Shown one piece after another: positions 10,501 through 21,521 of a DNA stretch of 64,000 nucleotides. Position 1 is the stretch's first letter, and each line of letters starts with the position of its first letter. This DNA comes from Aplectana chamaeleonis (taxonomy: Eukaryota > Nematoda > Chromadorea > Rhabditida > Cosmocercidae): positions 79,452-143,451 of the forward strand of contig JAPDOI010001769.1 of NCBI GenBank assembly GCA_029168955.1. The letters run 5' to 3'. A program made the position numbers and the translations under genes. The notes under the pieces were generated by a model. The model had not been told where the DNA came from, ran no database searches, and was given only the letters and a program-made list of their open reading frames with translations.

Positions 10501-11031
10501 CTGATGACGTCCTGCACACTCCCACTGCGGTCCAGCTAAATTTCTAAGACGTCCTGTACATTCCCACCAGGGTCCTGCACACATTTCTTGACGTCCTGCA
10601 CACCCCTACTGGGGTACTGAACTGCACTCAGTCCATGACGTCCTGCGCACTCTTACTGGGGTCCTGCACACTTTCTATGATGTCCTGCACACTTTCTATG
10701 ATGTCCTGCACACTCCCATTTGGGTCCTGCACACGCCAATGTGAGTCCTGCATACTTTCTATCACGTCCTGCACACTCTTGCTGGGGTTCCGCACGCCTT
10801 CTATGATGTCCTGCACACTCTCATTTGAGTCCTGCACGCTTCCTATGATGTCCTGCACATTCCCAATGGGGTCCTGCACACTACCACTGCGGTCCTGCTC
10901 ACGTGCTGTGACGGCCTACACACTCCCACTAGAGTCCTGCACCCTTTCTATGACGCCCTGCGCACTTCCACTAGGGTTCTGCACACTTTTATGATGTCCT
11001 GCACACTTTCTGTGACGTCCTGCATATTCAT
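10501..11031. repeat. CTGCACACT minisatellite, ~21-bp unit
   Basis: Degenerate tandem units of the form GTCCTGCACACTYYCNNTG, often alternating as ~42-bp pairs (one arm with CCCACTGGGG, the other with TTTCTATGA). About 24 units. Both strands are open in one frame because the unit length is a multiple of three; those frames are not genes. Confidence 0.9.
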
Positions 11032-11351
11032 CAAAACCGAGAATCGGTACGGCGTCCCGTAAAATATTACTGAAGACCTGTCGCCGTGATTAGAGCGTAG
11101 CCCTTCTAGCGCTAGATGACTCATTGAGGTTTTCAGGACCCACTGCTAAAAGTGCACCCTACGCACAAACTCGGATGGTTCAAGGCGCACAAGAGGAGAC
11201 TCAGGCTGATTTTTTGGTAATCGATGGATGTCCCACCTTCCCAAATGTTGGTACCATTTCATCCCTGATTTGATCGGCCGTTCCGGAGATCCGCGGGAAA
11301 ACACAAATACAAACATACATATATACAAACATAGGGACATAACTGCTTTAA
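11032..11351. other. no gene recognised
   Basis: Intervening DNA between the minisatellite and the next TTAA element, with no supported gene or repeat. Confidence 0.5.
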
Positions 11352-11810
11352 AGGCAGCATGCACGCTCGTAAACATGATTGAGATAATTACGGATATAGA
11401 ACGGTGTGGCTCAAAATGCAAGGCCTACGCATTTTAAAGCGTCAGAAACGATCCACAATGCCGTTGCAGGAGTGTCGAGTTTGGCCCCGCCCGTATTTTC
11501 ACGCCTCTGTATTTGGCCTTTTCCTGCGACGCGAGGTTGCTGGGTCATCTTCACCGTCGGTACTGTTGGTGGATGGCCTAACAAGTGAACCACACACGTC
11601 ACTGACGGCGAAGATAATCCAGCAACCCTGCGTTGGAGGAAAAGGTGAAATACAAGGGGTGTGAAAATAAGGGCGGGGCTAAACTTGCTACTCCTGTAAC
11701 GGCATTGTGGGTCGTTTTTGACGCTTCAAAATGCGCAGGCATTATGTTGTAGGCCATACGGTTCGATTCGCATTGTTATCCCAACCACGTCACAAGCGTG
11801 TATGCTGCCT
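11352..11810. mobile_element. TTAA-type palindromic element F
   Basis: Starts AGGCAGCATGCACGCTCGT after TTAA (11348-11351) and ends ACAAGCGTGTATGCTGCCT before TTAA (11811-11814), an intact duplication. Most of the interior is also an inverted repeat: AGGCCTACGCATTTTAAAGC near 11422 pairs with the segment near 11730-11750. It would form a long hairpin; no coding capacity. Confidence 0.85.
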
Positions 11811-11852
11811 TTAAGTATGAGGATTACATACAGTCATACTCATGTATATACA

Positions 11853-11998
11853 TAAAGCCTAGCTTTCTCGGATGAGGCCGGGCGGAGTAAGCAGCGGAGC
11901 GGTCGGTCATGACAAAATATAAGTGATGAGGAAATTTATACATGAAAAGGTCGTTAAGCCTTACTTCGACCGCCTCAAAATGAGGGAGCTTGGCTATA
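11853..11998. mobile_element. 146-bp MITE, copy 1
   Basis: Ends read TAAAGCCTAGC and GCTTGGCTATA (inverted). The interior GGCGGAGTAAGCAGCGGAGC followed by GGTCGGTCATG is nearly identical to 30530-30677, which fixes the element boundaries. A TA duplication is possible. Confidence 0.8.
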
Positions 11999-12173
11999 CA
12001 ACTGTTTGTACAAGCCATAATCTTCAAGCGTCCACCCACCTGTCCGTTCAGATGATAGGGGAGTCCATACAATCGTGCATCAGTCAGTTTCATTTTCTTC
12101 TATTTTCCCAGCTCGAAGCAATGGATCAACGTTAGGCAGGGGCAAACGACGCAGTGTATAGTTAGATTCGTCA

Positions 12174-12305
12174 CTTGTTTCCTCAAGAAAAAACATTTGA
12201 ATCTGAACCGCGGCTGGCGCGGGCATTTTAAATTTCACCGGCGGCTGGCTGGTAATTATCGGCCAGCCGTGGTTTAGATTTAAATGTTTTTCGTGGGGAA
12301 ACAAG
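12174..12305. mobile_element. 132-bp hairpin element
   Basis: CTTGTTTCCTCAAGAAAAAA at the left pairs with TTTTTCGTGGGGAAACAAG at the right, and ATCTGAACCGCGGCTGGC pairs with GCCAGCCGTGGTTTAGAT. A near-complete palindrome with a GC-rich centre; non-coding. Confidence 0.75.
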
Positions 12306-12658
12306 CCATGGACCTAACCATATGTGCTGTGGGTCAACAAAGTCATTCAACATGAGCGATCTGCAGCCTTGTCCAACAGCAGTGCGCACTCAAGGGGGCT
12401 GTTTCAGAAACTAAAGTGCAAGAGCACACCACACGATGAGGAATCCGGAAGATCTCGTGCTATATATTACCCTAGTTTATAATGACTAACTGGTTAGTGG
12501 TATAAAGTCATTGTATCACTAATCTTTGGGAGAGGGAGAGTCACGCCGCTGCTAAGGTAGCTTCTTTGCCAGCGCGTAGCTAAATGCCTCACACGGAAAC
12601 CGAAGGTGCCCAGTGTTTCGGAGGCATCTGGTCTAATTTTGAAACGAGAATTTAAGCA
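12306..12658. other. no gene recognised
   Basis: Unassigned DNA before the next inverted repeat. Confidence 0.5.
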
Positions 12659-13289
12659 AATTCTATCAAAAAGGGGTCTTCCAAGCGAAAGAGATTTGGT
12701 TGGCGTCAGAAGCGTTCCAACAAAAAGGGAACAATAGGTAAGTAGACTGAGGAGAGTACAAAAAGTGAACAAGATTTTCTGAGACTGATTTTCCTGGCCG
12801 ATACTTCTTAACAGCCAAAATAAACCGTTGTGGTATTTTACGAGGACGAGTTTAGTGTTTTCCGGAAAAAGGGCATCTATTCGTTTCACGAGATTCTACG
12901 GGATTACTCTTGCTCAATGCTGTATTTCTATTTTATCGTTTCGCTTCTCCTTATAGCTAGACATAACCGTCTCTCTAAGTCTTTTCGAGATCATCTTCTA
13001 TTCTGATGGTAAGTATTAGGTTTACATGCATTTAAGCTGTTCTCGCTGAATCAAGACCATTTTCGGAACCACAAAGTGCTTCCGTGTAGAACACCGCAAC
13101 GGTTTGTTTTCGCTGTTAAGAAGGTGTTAATCGGCCAGGAAAAAATCAGTTCTCTAGAAAAATATTCTTGTTCACTTTTTTGTAGACTCTCCCAATCTAC
13201 TTACCTATTGTTCCTCCTTTGACATTGGAACGTTTCTGACGCCAACCAAACTCTCTTTCAAGCTTGGAAGACCCTTCTTTGATAGAATT
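12659..13289. mobile_element. inverted-repeat element, ~630 bp
   Basis: About 180 bp at 12659-12835 (AATTCTATCAAAAAGGGGTC then TTCCAAGC, AACAATAGGTAAGTAGA) recur as the reverse complement at about 13085-13289. The spacer of ~250 bp (12836-13084) is unique. Arm divergence suggests an old element. Confidence 0.8.
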
Positions 13290-13425
13290 GTTCACTTTTA
13301 TTGATATTACGAAGTAATATCTCTGAAAAAATCTTCAATATTTTTTCTAGTAAGCATGGATTGCTATAATTATCAGTAAGCAACAAACGTATTGCGCACG
13401 CTACAAATGAAGCGCTACTCACTTT

Positions 13426-15800
13426 CCACGACGTCTTGATGACGTCACCAGATGCTTTATGCGTAACTTGGCACGACCTGGTGGCACGACGTCGTGATGA
13501 CGTCATCAGATGCCTTATGTACTTTACATGTGACACCCTGATGACGTGATCAGATGCCCCTATATACTTTGGGATGACACCCCTGATGACGTCGTAAGCA
13601 GATGCCTTATGTACTTTGCATGGCAACCCTGATGACGCGTTATCAGATGCCCTATGTACTTTATAGTATTTGACACCCTGATGACGTCATCAGATGCCTT
13701 ATGTACTTTGCATGACAATCCCTGATGACGTCATCAGATGCCCTATGTACTTTAGATGATACCCTGATGACGTCATCAGATTGCCCTATGTACTTTAGAT
13801 GACACCCTGATGACGTCATCAGGATGCCCTATGTACTTTATACGCGACACCCTGATGACGTGATCAGATGCCCTATACACTTTTGGGATGACACCCTGAT
13901 GACGTCAGTCAGACGCACTATGTACTTTACATGACATCCTGATGACGTCATCAGATGCTCCTATGTACTTTAGATGACACCTTGATGACGTCATCAGATG
14001 CCCTTTGTACTTTAAGATGACAGTCCCTGATGACGTCATCAGATGCCCTTTGTACTTTAGATGACACCCTGATGACGTCATCAGATGCCTTATGTACTTT
14101 TGCAATGGCACCCTGATGACGTTATCAGACCTGCCCTATGTACTTTACATGACACCCTGATGACGTCATCAGATGCCTTATGTACTTTGGCATGACACCC
14201 TCGATGACGTCATCAGATGCCCTATGTACTTTAGATGACACCCTGATGACGTCATCAGGATGCCCTATGTACTTTGGCGCATGACACCCTGATGACGCGT
14301 CAACAGATGCCCTGTGTACTTTTGCATGACACCCTGATGACTTGAGTGACTATATGCCCTCATATACTTACTAGATGATACCCTGATGACGTCAATCCAG
14401 ATGCTCGGCTATGTACTTTTGGCGTATTGACACCCTGATGACGTCATCAGATGCCTTATGTACTTTGCATGGCACCCTGATGACGTTATCAAATGCCCTA
14501 TGTACTTTACATGACACCCTGACGACGTCATCAGATGCCTTATGTACTTTAGATGATACCCTGATGACGTCATCAGATGCCCTATGTACTTTAGATGACA
14601 CCCTGATGACGTCATCAGATGCCCTATGTACTTTACATGACACCCTGATGACGTCATCAGATGCCCTGTGTACTTTGCATGACACCCTGATGACGTGATC
14701 AGATGCCCTATATACTTTGGATGACACCCTGACGACGTCATCAGATGCCTTATGTACTTTAGATGATACCCTGATGACGTCATCAGATGCCCTATGTACT
14801 TTATATGACTCCCTGATGACGTCATCAGATGCCCTATGTACTTTACATGACACCCTGATGACGTGATCAGATGCCCTATACACTTTGGATGACACCCTGA
14901 TGACGTCATCAGATGCCTTATGTACTTTACATGACACCCTGATGACGTCATCAGATTGCATATGTACTTTGCATGGCACCCTGACGTTATCAGACTCTTT
15001 ATGTACTTTACGCTGACACCCTCCCATGACGTCATCAGATGCCTTATGTACTTTTGTGCATGGCACTCCTGATGACGTTATCAGATGCTCCTATGTACTT
15101 TTTACATGACACCCTGATGACGTCATCAGATGCCTTATGTACTTTACGCATGACACCCTGATGACGTCATCAGATGCCCTATGTACTTTAGATGACACCC
15201 CGATGACGTCATCAGATGCCCTACTGTAACTTTACATGACACCCTGATGACGCTACCAGATGCCCCAGTAATGGCATGACAATTCCTGATGACGGGATCA
15301 GATGCCCTATATACTTTGATATTAACTCCATTACGCCATCCAGATGCCTTATGTACTTCTGCATGGCAACCCTGATGACGTGTGATCAGATGCCCTATAT
15401 ACTTTGGATGACACCCTGATGACGTCATCAGATGCCTTATGTACTTTTGCATGGCACCCTTCGATGACGTTATCCAAATGCCCTATGTACTTTACATGAC
15501 AACCCTTCGATGACGTCATCAGATGCCACCCCGACGACGTCATCAGATGCCTTATGTACTTTAGATGATACTCCTGATGACGTCATCAGATGCCCTATGT
15601 ACTTTAGATGACACCCTGATGACGTCATCAGATGCCCTATGTACTTTACATGACACCCTGATGACGTGATCAGATGCCCTATACACTTTGGATGACACCC
15701 TGATGACGTCATCAGATGCCTTATGTACTTTACATGACACCCTGATGACGTCATCAGATGCCCTATGTACTTTACATGACATCCTGATGACGTCATCAGA
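13426..15800. repeat. 42-bp minisatellite with TGATGACGTCATCA core
   Basis: More than fifty tandem units of about 42 bp, each made of the 14-bp palindrome TGATGACGTCATCA, then GATGCCCTATGTACTTT and an ACATGACACCC linker. The core contains TGACGTCA, the consensus CREB/ATF site. Units at 14430-15000 are uniform, whereas 13430-14400 and 15060-15540 are full of single-base insertions. Because 42 is divisible by three, frames up to 224 codons are open on the minus strand; these are artefacts. Confidence 0.95.
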
Positions 15801-15921
15801 AAGTAACAAACTTGTTAGTCCCTTCCCCTGTCCCTTCCCTACGAAAAAGTACAGCTTGCAACGTGTTTTAGCGATTTGATCTATCAACTGACAATATCAC
15901 TTGATATGATAAACAGTAAGA
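15801..15921 (+). repeat. ~150-bp satellite, isolated unit
   Basis: AGTAACAAACTTGTTAGTC, then CCCTGTCCCTTCCC and a CAACGTGTTTTAGCGATTTG segment match the satellite at 17316-17900. The unit abuts the last 42-bp minisatellite repeat directly and is cut at 15921 by the next element. Confidence 0.85.
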
Positions 15922-16572
15922 ACTCAGGTACTCAGGGCGACGGCCGGCGAACCTTTATGCCGAAAGCGACGGCCGGCGCCCCACAGTTCGAGGGTGCCGG
16001 CCAGCGGCGAACCATGCTGCATGCGACGCACACGCAGCGCGGATACTGGCTCGCCCGCGAACCACAAAACCCGCCACGCCATCTTCAATTGGGCCGGTTG
16101 GAAAGACAATTCATGATGATCACGACTGATCACGTCGTAACGTGGTTATCATATGCACAGCCGGTATAAAAGGCGCCTCATCTCACTAGAGTCCTCAATC
16201 GGCATTCTACTGCCGGCTCCTGGAGGAGTGACTTTGAGTCATCTCTCCGGAGGCCAGCATATTTTTTGACCGCTGAGGGGATAGGGGTATCTCCACGGCT
16301 GGGGGGTTCTGCCGTGATCCGCCGGGAGGGTGGTTCCTCACCGCAGACTGCGGCGGACCGAGGCGGGGCAAGTTTTCTTCCACCGTGGGGTTCGGGGTGA
16401 CATGCTTGAGGTAAACAAATAATACAAATAATGATAGCGGGCCCTTCTGGTAAAAGGTCGGCGGGTCGTTTCGACATACGGCTGGCCGGCGAACCAAAAG
16501 CGGGTGGCCGGAGGACGGAGACCGCGGGCCAGCTGGGAAAGGTTGGCCGGCCGTCGTCCTGAGTACCTGAGT
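15922..16572. mobile_element. GC-rich TIR element, ~650 bp
   Basis: Left end ACTCAGGTACTCAGGGCGAC then GGCCGG; the right end, read inward, is ACTCAGGTACTCAGGACGAC then GGCCGG. It follows a 150-bp satellite unit. It is much richer in GC than its surroundings (repeated CGGCCGGCG words), suggesting a different origin. Short open frames on both strands lack recognisable domains. Confidence 0.7.
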
Positions 16573-17315
16573 AGGGAAACATCACCTAGAATGCAGGTGC
16601 GTTTTGCTTATCATGAGAGAGATGATAAAATGAGAATAATTCCTTGCGAACTTCAAAAATGGGAGAGAAGGATGTTTTGCTTTTCCATCTCACATCTTAC
16701 CCCCCGCGCCCCTGGAGTGCTTAAATCCCCGGCAGCCTGCTCCGCTTAGAACAGCAACTTTTGGGCAGACGGAAGTCAGCTGTCAACACTGTTTTAACAA
16801 AATTAATCTGCCCCAGGAAGTTGGCGCACGTAAAAGCTTTCTTGAGCGAAAACTCTCGCTAGGTTTCGCTAGAAGTATTATATAGATCAAAGCTATGCCA
16901 AATACACTTCCACGAAAAAAGACATTCCACATTATATTATAAGAGTATTAAAACTGTCCCATTTACCACTGTCTAAAGTGAGTAGTTAAGTTAAACGAAT
17001 AACGATCAAAGTTTCTGGATTTTCTAAACAATGTCTACCAACAATATCCGAATTTCCTATCCAAGTTAGTTTGAGGGTAAGCTATCTGAGCAGGGGGCAC
17101 TGTTAGTATCGCACCTGCCCACGCCCGATTTTTCCGTGCCGCAATCACTCCTGATTTGTGCAGGGAGGGAAACCCGGGTAGGTGCTCAAATTTAGTGCGT
17201 AAGCACGGTAAAATGGGCGGGGCCAAGTGCATTCAGACATAGTGACCCCCCACCGCTAAGATAAAGCACCCAGATTGCTCTTGGAGTCATTTCAACTATG
17301 GACTGCAGCGTCACT
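16573..17315. other. no gene recognised
   Basis: Around 16800-16875 is a dispersed segment shared in inverted orientation with 9786-9860. Otherwise unassigned. Confidence 0.5.
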
Positions 17316-17900
17316 TCCCCTGTCCCTTCCCATCGAAAAAGTACAGCCCACAACGTGTTTTAGTTGCGATTTCATCTACCAACTGATAATATCACATGAT
17401 ATGGATAAGCAGTAATAAGTGAAGCAGTTAATGTTAAACATTGAGTAACAAACTTGTTAGTCACTTCCCTGTCCCTTCCCCATCGAAAAGTACAGCCTAC
17501 AACGTGTTTTAGCTGATTTCATCTACCAACTGATAATATCACATGATATGATAAGCAGTAATAAAGTGAAGCAGTTAATGTTAAACAGTAAAGTAACACA
17601 CTTGTTATTCACTTCCCCTGTCCCTTCCCATCGAAGTAAAGTGCAGCCTACAACGTGTTTTGAAGCGATTTGATTCTACCAACTGATAATATCACATGAT
17701 ATGATAAGCAGTAATAAGTGAAGCAGTTAATGTTAAACAGTAATGTAATTTCAAACTTGTTATTCACTTCCCCTGTCCCTTCCCATCGAAAAGTGCAGCT
17801 CTCCCACAACGTGTTTTAGCGATTTGGTCTACCAGCTGATAATATCACTTGATATGATAAAGCAGTAAGAAGTAAAGTAGTTAATGCTGAACAGTAAGTA
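17316..17900 (+). repeat. ~150-bp satellite, four tandem units
   Basis: CACTTCCCCTGTCCCTTCCC recurs near 17314, 17461, 17609 and 17767, each followed by ACAACGTGTTTTAG and TGATAATATCACATGATATG. The spacing is about 150 bp. Small length differences between units are visible. Same family as 15801-15921. Confidence 0.9.
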
Positions 17901-18272
17901 CTCTTTGCCTGTCTACCCACTCATCAGCCTGTCCACATACCAACTTTACTCCTGCCTCCCCAACCGACGATCGCAGTGCTCACTACTACTGTTGCGGTGC
18001 GTGATGCCAGGAACGAGGAACGAGGAACGTGAGACGCGTTACAGGCGCACAACACGGAATTTTAGCTAAGCTTTCTTCGCTTTCGGATCTTAATCCCTTT
18101 GTTATTTTTGAATCGATTTGGCTCAAATTTTGTCAGCGGGTGTCTTCTAGACTCTCTCACTTATATCCAGAAGGAAATCTCTAGAAATTTTGTTATACAG
18201 GTTTTATTTACTACTTTACCAAAATCTAAGTGATCACAAGTCCCGACCAAAACCAAACCTCTCCCGCCGAGC
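17901..18272. other. no gene recognised
   Basis: Unassigned; contains GAGGAACGAGGAACG micro-repetition near 18015. Confidence 0.5.
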
Positions 18273-18482
18273 GATGATGACGTCATCATATTGTTACCAT
18301 CGATTCTACGCACTTACCCTTCATAGCTGATATCGCGATGACGTCATTCTTGATTTTCGGAGCATGTGGTTATATGGCTTTGCCACCATGCTCGAAAAAT
18401 CAAGGATCACGTCGTCGCGGTGACCGCAATGCAGGGTGTAGGGCGTAGAATCGATGCTAACAAGATGCTGACGTCATCATCC
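18273..18482. mobile_element. 210-bp hairpin MITE, copy 1
   Basis: Palindromic along its whole length: GATGATGACGTCATCATATT at the left, GCTGACGTCATCATC at the right, with the centre near 18375 (GGTTATATGGCTTTGCCACC). A second copy is at 24271-24482. Its tip carries the same TGATGACGTCATCA palindrome as the 13.4-15.8 kb minisatellite. Confidence 0.85.
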
Positions 18483-19080
18483 AGGGTTTGACCGTGAAAA
18501 ATCCCACGCCTCAACAAATACTTGAATTTATTAATACTCAAAAATCAGTTTTTCTAGTGATTTGGCTTTACAACTGATTTATGTAGTTCAGAGATTTTGT
18601 TCAATCTTGACCTGTTTTTGTTGTCATACTCGTCGTTTTCGGAGCTAAATTCCGCTCTGCACCATTACGGATTACCGCTCTTGCATCATGCAACACGATA
18701 TTCGTGCTGGGAAGAAAGGTGAATCGTATTCACGTATTCTTCAAAGCCTGGCGACAAAGGTAGAGGGACGGCCCACGAAATTTTTATGGGTGTTCTAAAA
18801 AATTGGATTCGGCTCAAGAAGCTTGTATACAGGGAGTAGTCTAGGGTGCTGAACACGAATCTGGGAGTCCGCTTGTCAAAATTTTCTTGAAGCTTATTGT
18901 AGGTTACGGTAGGTACCATACCATTACTTAGGCTGCCAAACCTATCTTTACTGTTTTGAAAATCGACAAAATGGACACTAAATCGCTGGATCCACCACCC
19001 TCTGAATAACCCTTGCATACAAATTCTTGGAGTCAAATTCTGAGACTTTGACCCGAACCAATACCGTACATCCATACACA
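18483..19080. repeat. dispersed repeat, inverted copy
   Basis: Reverse complement of roughly 23650-24270: for example GCTCTTGCATCATGCAACAC here is complemented at 24061-24090, and the GTAGGTTACGGTAGGTACC segment at 18900 pairs with 23705-23740. Together with the hairpin MITE next to it this is an inverted segmental copy about 5 kb away. Confidence 0.8.
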
Positions 19081-19264
19081 TGATCTACCATAATCTGCCA
19101 AAAATCAACGATAGTTTTCCGATGGTCAACATTCTCCAATTTTTTTCTGGTAAAAACGGTAAAATCGTTGAAGCTTCTAGATCTAAGGTCCTCTACATAT
19201 TCCATGCAACCAAAAGAATCTTGAAAGAACCACCATGCAAGGGCGAGCGTAGTATCACATATTG

Positions 19265-20150
19265 ACAGTCGGCATGGATCCTATTGATACAATACCGCGC
19301 GATTTTTTCGCAAAAATTTTTTTGCTGCATTTTTTGCGCTCACAAAGCGCAACATCGCCATAACTAGCTTCAAAGTAGTCCGATTTCAAATTGGAAGTCA
19401 TTTCTGAATTGCTGTCGTTGCTACACGATAGTGTTACAAAATGGTAGATTCAACTCCAGAAGTTCATAAAAAATTACATAATTGCACTAAAAATTATATC
19501 ACTATAAACTGATCACACGGTGATGGTTGCAGACATCTGTCATCTTTTGACCTGCGGTCAACGTGATTTTTAGAAAAAAAACGCATTTTTCAACAAAATA
19601 CCGGAGTCCAAAAGACTTTATACACATATCGCTGCATTTGTCTGACAGAGAGGAACACGAAAACTCCCTGGAAATCTAATTTCGTCAAATTTCAAGTGAG
19701 TTATGGCGATGAGGCGCTTTGTGAGCACAAAAAACGTCGCAAAACGCGGTTTTTGCGAAAAAAAAACGTGCGCGGTACTGTACGTTGCGTTCACTACTGA
19801 AGGTTGGCGCAAACTCGGCGCTATATGCTACCACATACTGTGCTTCTCTTAGGCGAATTCCGGTCCGCATTTGCGTCTCGACACGCTTTGCGGCCGCACG
19901 CTCTCGAGTCGGTCGAGTTTCCAGCGCCAAAGATGACTCGATATGGGTTTTTTATACAGTTTTCTCTAATTTTGTTTAGTTTCCAGTTTCCAAAACTCAC
20001 CTAGAGTCAACAGATCGGCGGATGCTGCGCTGGAAAATATCCGACTCGAAAGCGCGCGGCTGCAAAGCGTGTCGAGACCGGAATTAGGCCCAGAGAAGCA
20101 CAGTAGAAACACCGAATTAGCCCCAACCTTCAATAGGGAATGCAAAGTAT
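19265..20150. mobile_element. foldback element (GCGCAAACTCGG family), interrupted
   Basis: Left arm CAGTCGGCATGGATCC...GGTTGGCGCAAACTCGGCG, and an extended arm CTGTGCTTCTC...AATTCCGGTC...CTCGAGTCGG. The right arm at 20035-20147 is its inverted counterpart (CCGACTCGAAAGCGCGCGGC, GACCGGAATTAGGCC, CCCCAACCTTCAATAGGG). A TA-flanked MITE sits inside the left arm (19290-19780). Relatives are at 4243-4362 and 45502-45630. Confidence 0.75.
19290..19780. mobile_element. Tc1/mariner-type MITE, copy 1
   Basis: 491 bp from CAATACCGCGCGATTTTTTC to ACGTGCGCGGTACTG, flanked by TA on both sides (19288-19289 and 19781-19782). Long terminal inverted repeats continue inward (TTTTTGCGCTCACAAAGCGC / GCGCTTTGTGAGCACAAAAA, then CCATAACT). 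No transposase frame. The TA duplication and termini suggest mobilisation by a mariner-like enzyme. Confidence 0.85.
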
Positions 20151-20180
20151 TACCAGTGTATACGCCAACAAACCTCTTAA

Positions 20181-20666
20181 AGGCAGTGTTCACGATAAAA
20201 AATGTGTTTCAGTTTCCACTAAGATTGGGTAGTGGAGGGGCACAGTGTAACGTTGACGTCGAAAGAACACATGAAAACGAGCCAGGAAAAGCTCCGAAAG
20301 AGTCCGAAGTTGCCACTTCGAGCGCAAGGCAAACCACAAAAGCGCAACACACGCTCACCAACGTGAACAAATGAATGCTCGAGATCGTGAGATGAGCGAT
20401 GATTTCCAATCATTAGCCCCGTTCTTCCCTTCGTTATCAACTTCTCCCTTTACTCAGGTCAGCTCGCATACATCGGCTGCAAAAGACGGAAGTTACAAGC
20501 CTCGGACAACTCGTCCACCATGTTTCCTTAGCTCAATTTTCGAGGGACCATAACTCCGTTCCCAGAAGGTCTTATACGATTTCAGAGACATCATTGGAAT
20601 CAGCATTGGGCCGTTTTCAAGATAGGCGGGGAAACAGAAAAACGATTTCTATCGTAAACACTGCCT
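20181..20666. mobile_element. TTAA-type element G
   Basis: Starts AGGCAGTGTTCACGATAAAA after TTAA (20177-20180) and ends ATCGTAAACACTGCCT before TTAA (20667-20670). The interior (GATTGGGTAGTGGAGGG, GTTGCCACTTCGAGCGC, ACCATGTTTCC) matches 44704-45208 in the same order. Non-autonomous. Confidence 0.9.
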
Positions 20667-20943
20667 TTAATGACTGACTCCTAACAATAGAATGCCAATT
20701 TAGTACAAGAAATGACGTCCCGCAATGCTATATTCTCAATGGTCCGTTGGATTTGAGACGGGGTACGCTGTGGAAAGTTTCAAGGTCGCCGGATAGAGGA
20801 CCACTTTGATTAATCTTCTTGACAACAGTATTGGGAAAAATCAGCAAGAAACTGGTGAGAAAAATATGAAAAGTCCCAATTTTGAGAGTGATAGAGCTTA
20901 CAGCTATTTCAAAACACGGTCTCTCTTTTGCACCCCATACCTA

Positions 20944-21438
20944 CAGTACCGAGCAAATTTTTTGCAAAGAAAGCGTTTTGCGGCGATTTTTGCGCTCACA
21001 AAGCGCCGCAAAGCCATAACTTGCTTCAAAGGGGTCCAATTTCAATTCTGAAGTCATTTCTGTATTTCTTCCATTTAGTCCTATACGATCGTGTTCTAAA
21101 AGGATAGATTCAACTCCGAAAGTTTATCGAAATTTGCATATTTGCACCTCTAAACCCCTCATAATGAACTGATCAGACGGTCATGATAGCAGAAATCTGT
21201 CATTTTTTGACCTGTGGTCGATGTGAATTTTAGAAGGAAATACACATTTTTAAACAAAATGCCAGAGTTAAAAGAGCTTTCAACACATACCATCACATTC
21301 GCCTTACTGAGAGGAAGACGAAAACTATCTGAAAAAGCTCATTTAGTCAACTTTGAAGTGAGTTATGGCGATGCGGCGCTTTGTGAACTCAAAAAACGCC
21401 GCAAAACGCCGTTTTTGCAAAAAATATGCTCGGTACTG
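20944..21438. mobile_element. Tc1/mariner-type MITE, copy 2
   Basis: 495 bp, CAGTACCGAGCAAATTTTTT to ATGCTCGGTACTG. TA at the left (20942-20943), AA at the right, probably a decayed TA. It aligns along its whole length with 19290-19780 in the same orientation (GATAGATTCAACTCC, TTTTGACCTGTGGTC, GTGAGTTATGGCGATG). Confidence 0.85.
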
Positions 21439-21521
21439 AACCATTTGAAGCGCAAGTAGAACTCACGAAAACTTGCCATTTGTTCGTGAAGTTCCAGTTT
21501 AGAAAGGTGAAATGCCAGAAT

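Noticed and set aside
11755..11775. Possible tRNA B-box (GGTTCGATTC)
   Set aside because: No matching A-box, acceptor stem or cloverleaf could be drawn around it; it lies inside a TTAA element. Similar words in the 24.7-24.8 kb palindrome also fail.
14392..15066. Minus-strand frames of 208-224 codons in the 42-bp minisatellite
   Set aside because: The repeat period is a multiple of three, so a frame without a stop in one unit stays open for many; two phases are open at once.
13426..15800. CRISPR-like array
   Set aside because: The whole 42-bp unit is conserved, with no unique spacers between short repeats, and the surroundings are eukaryotic without cas genes.
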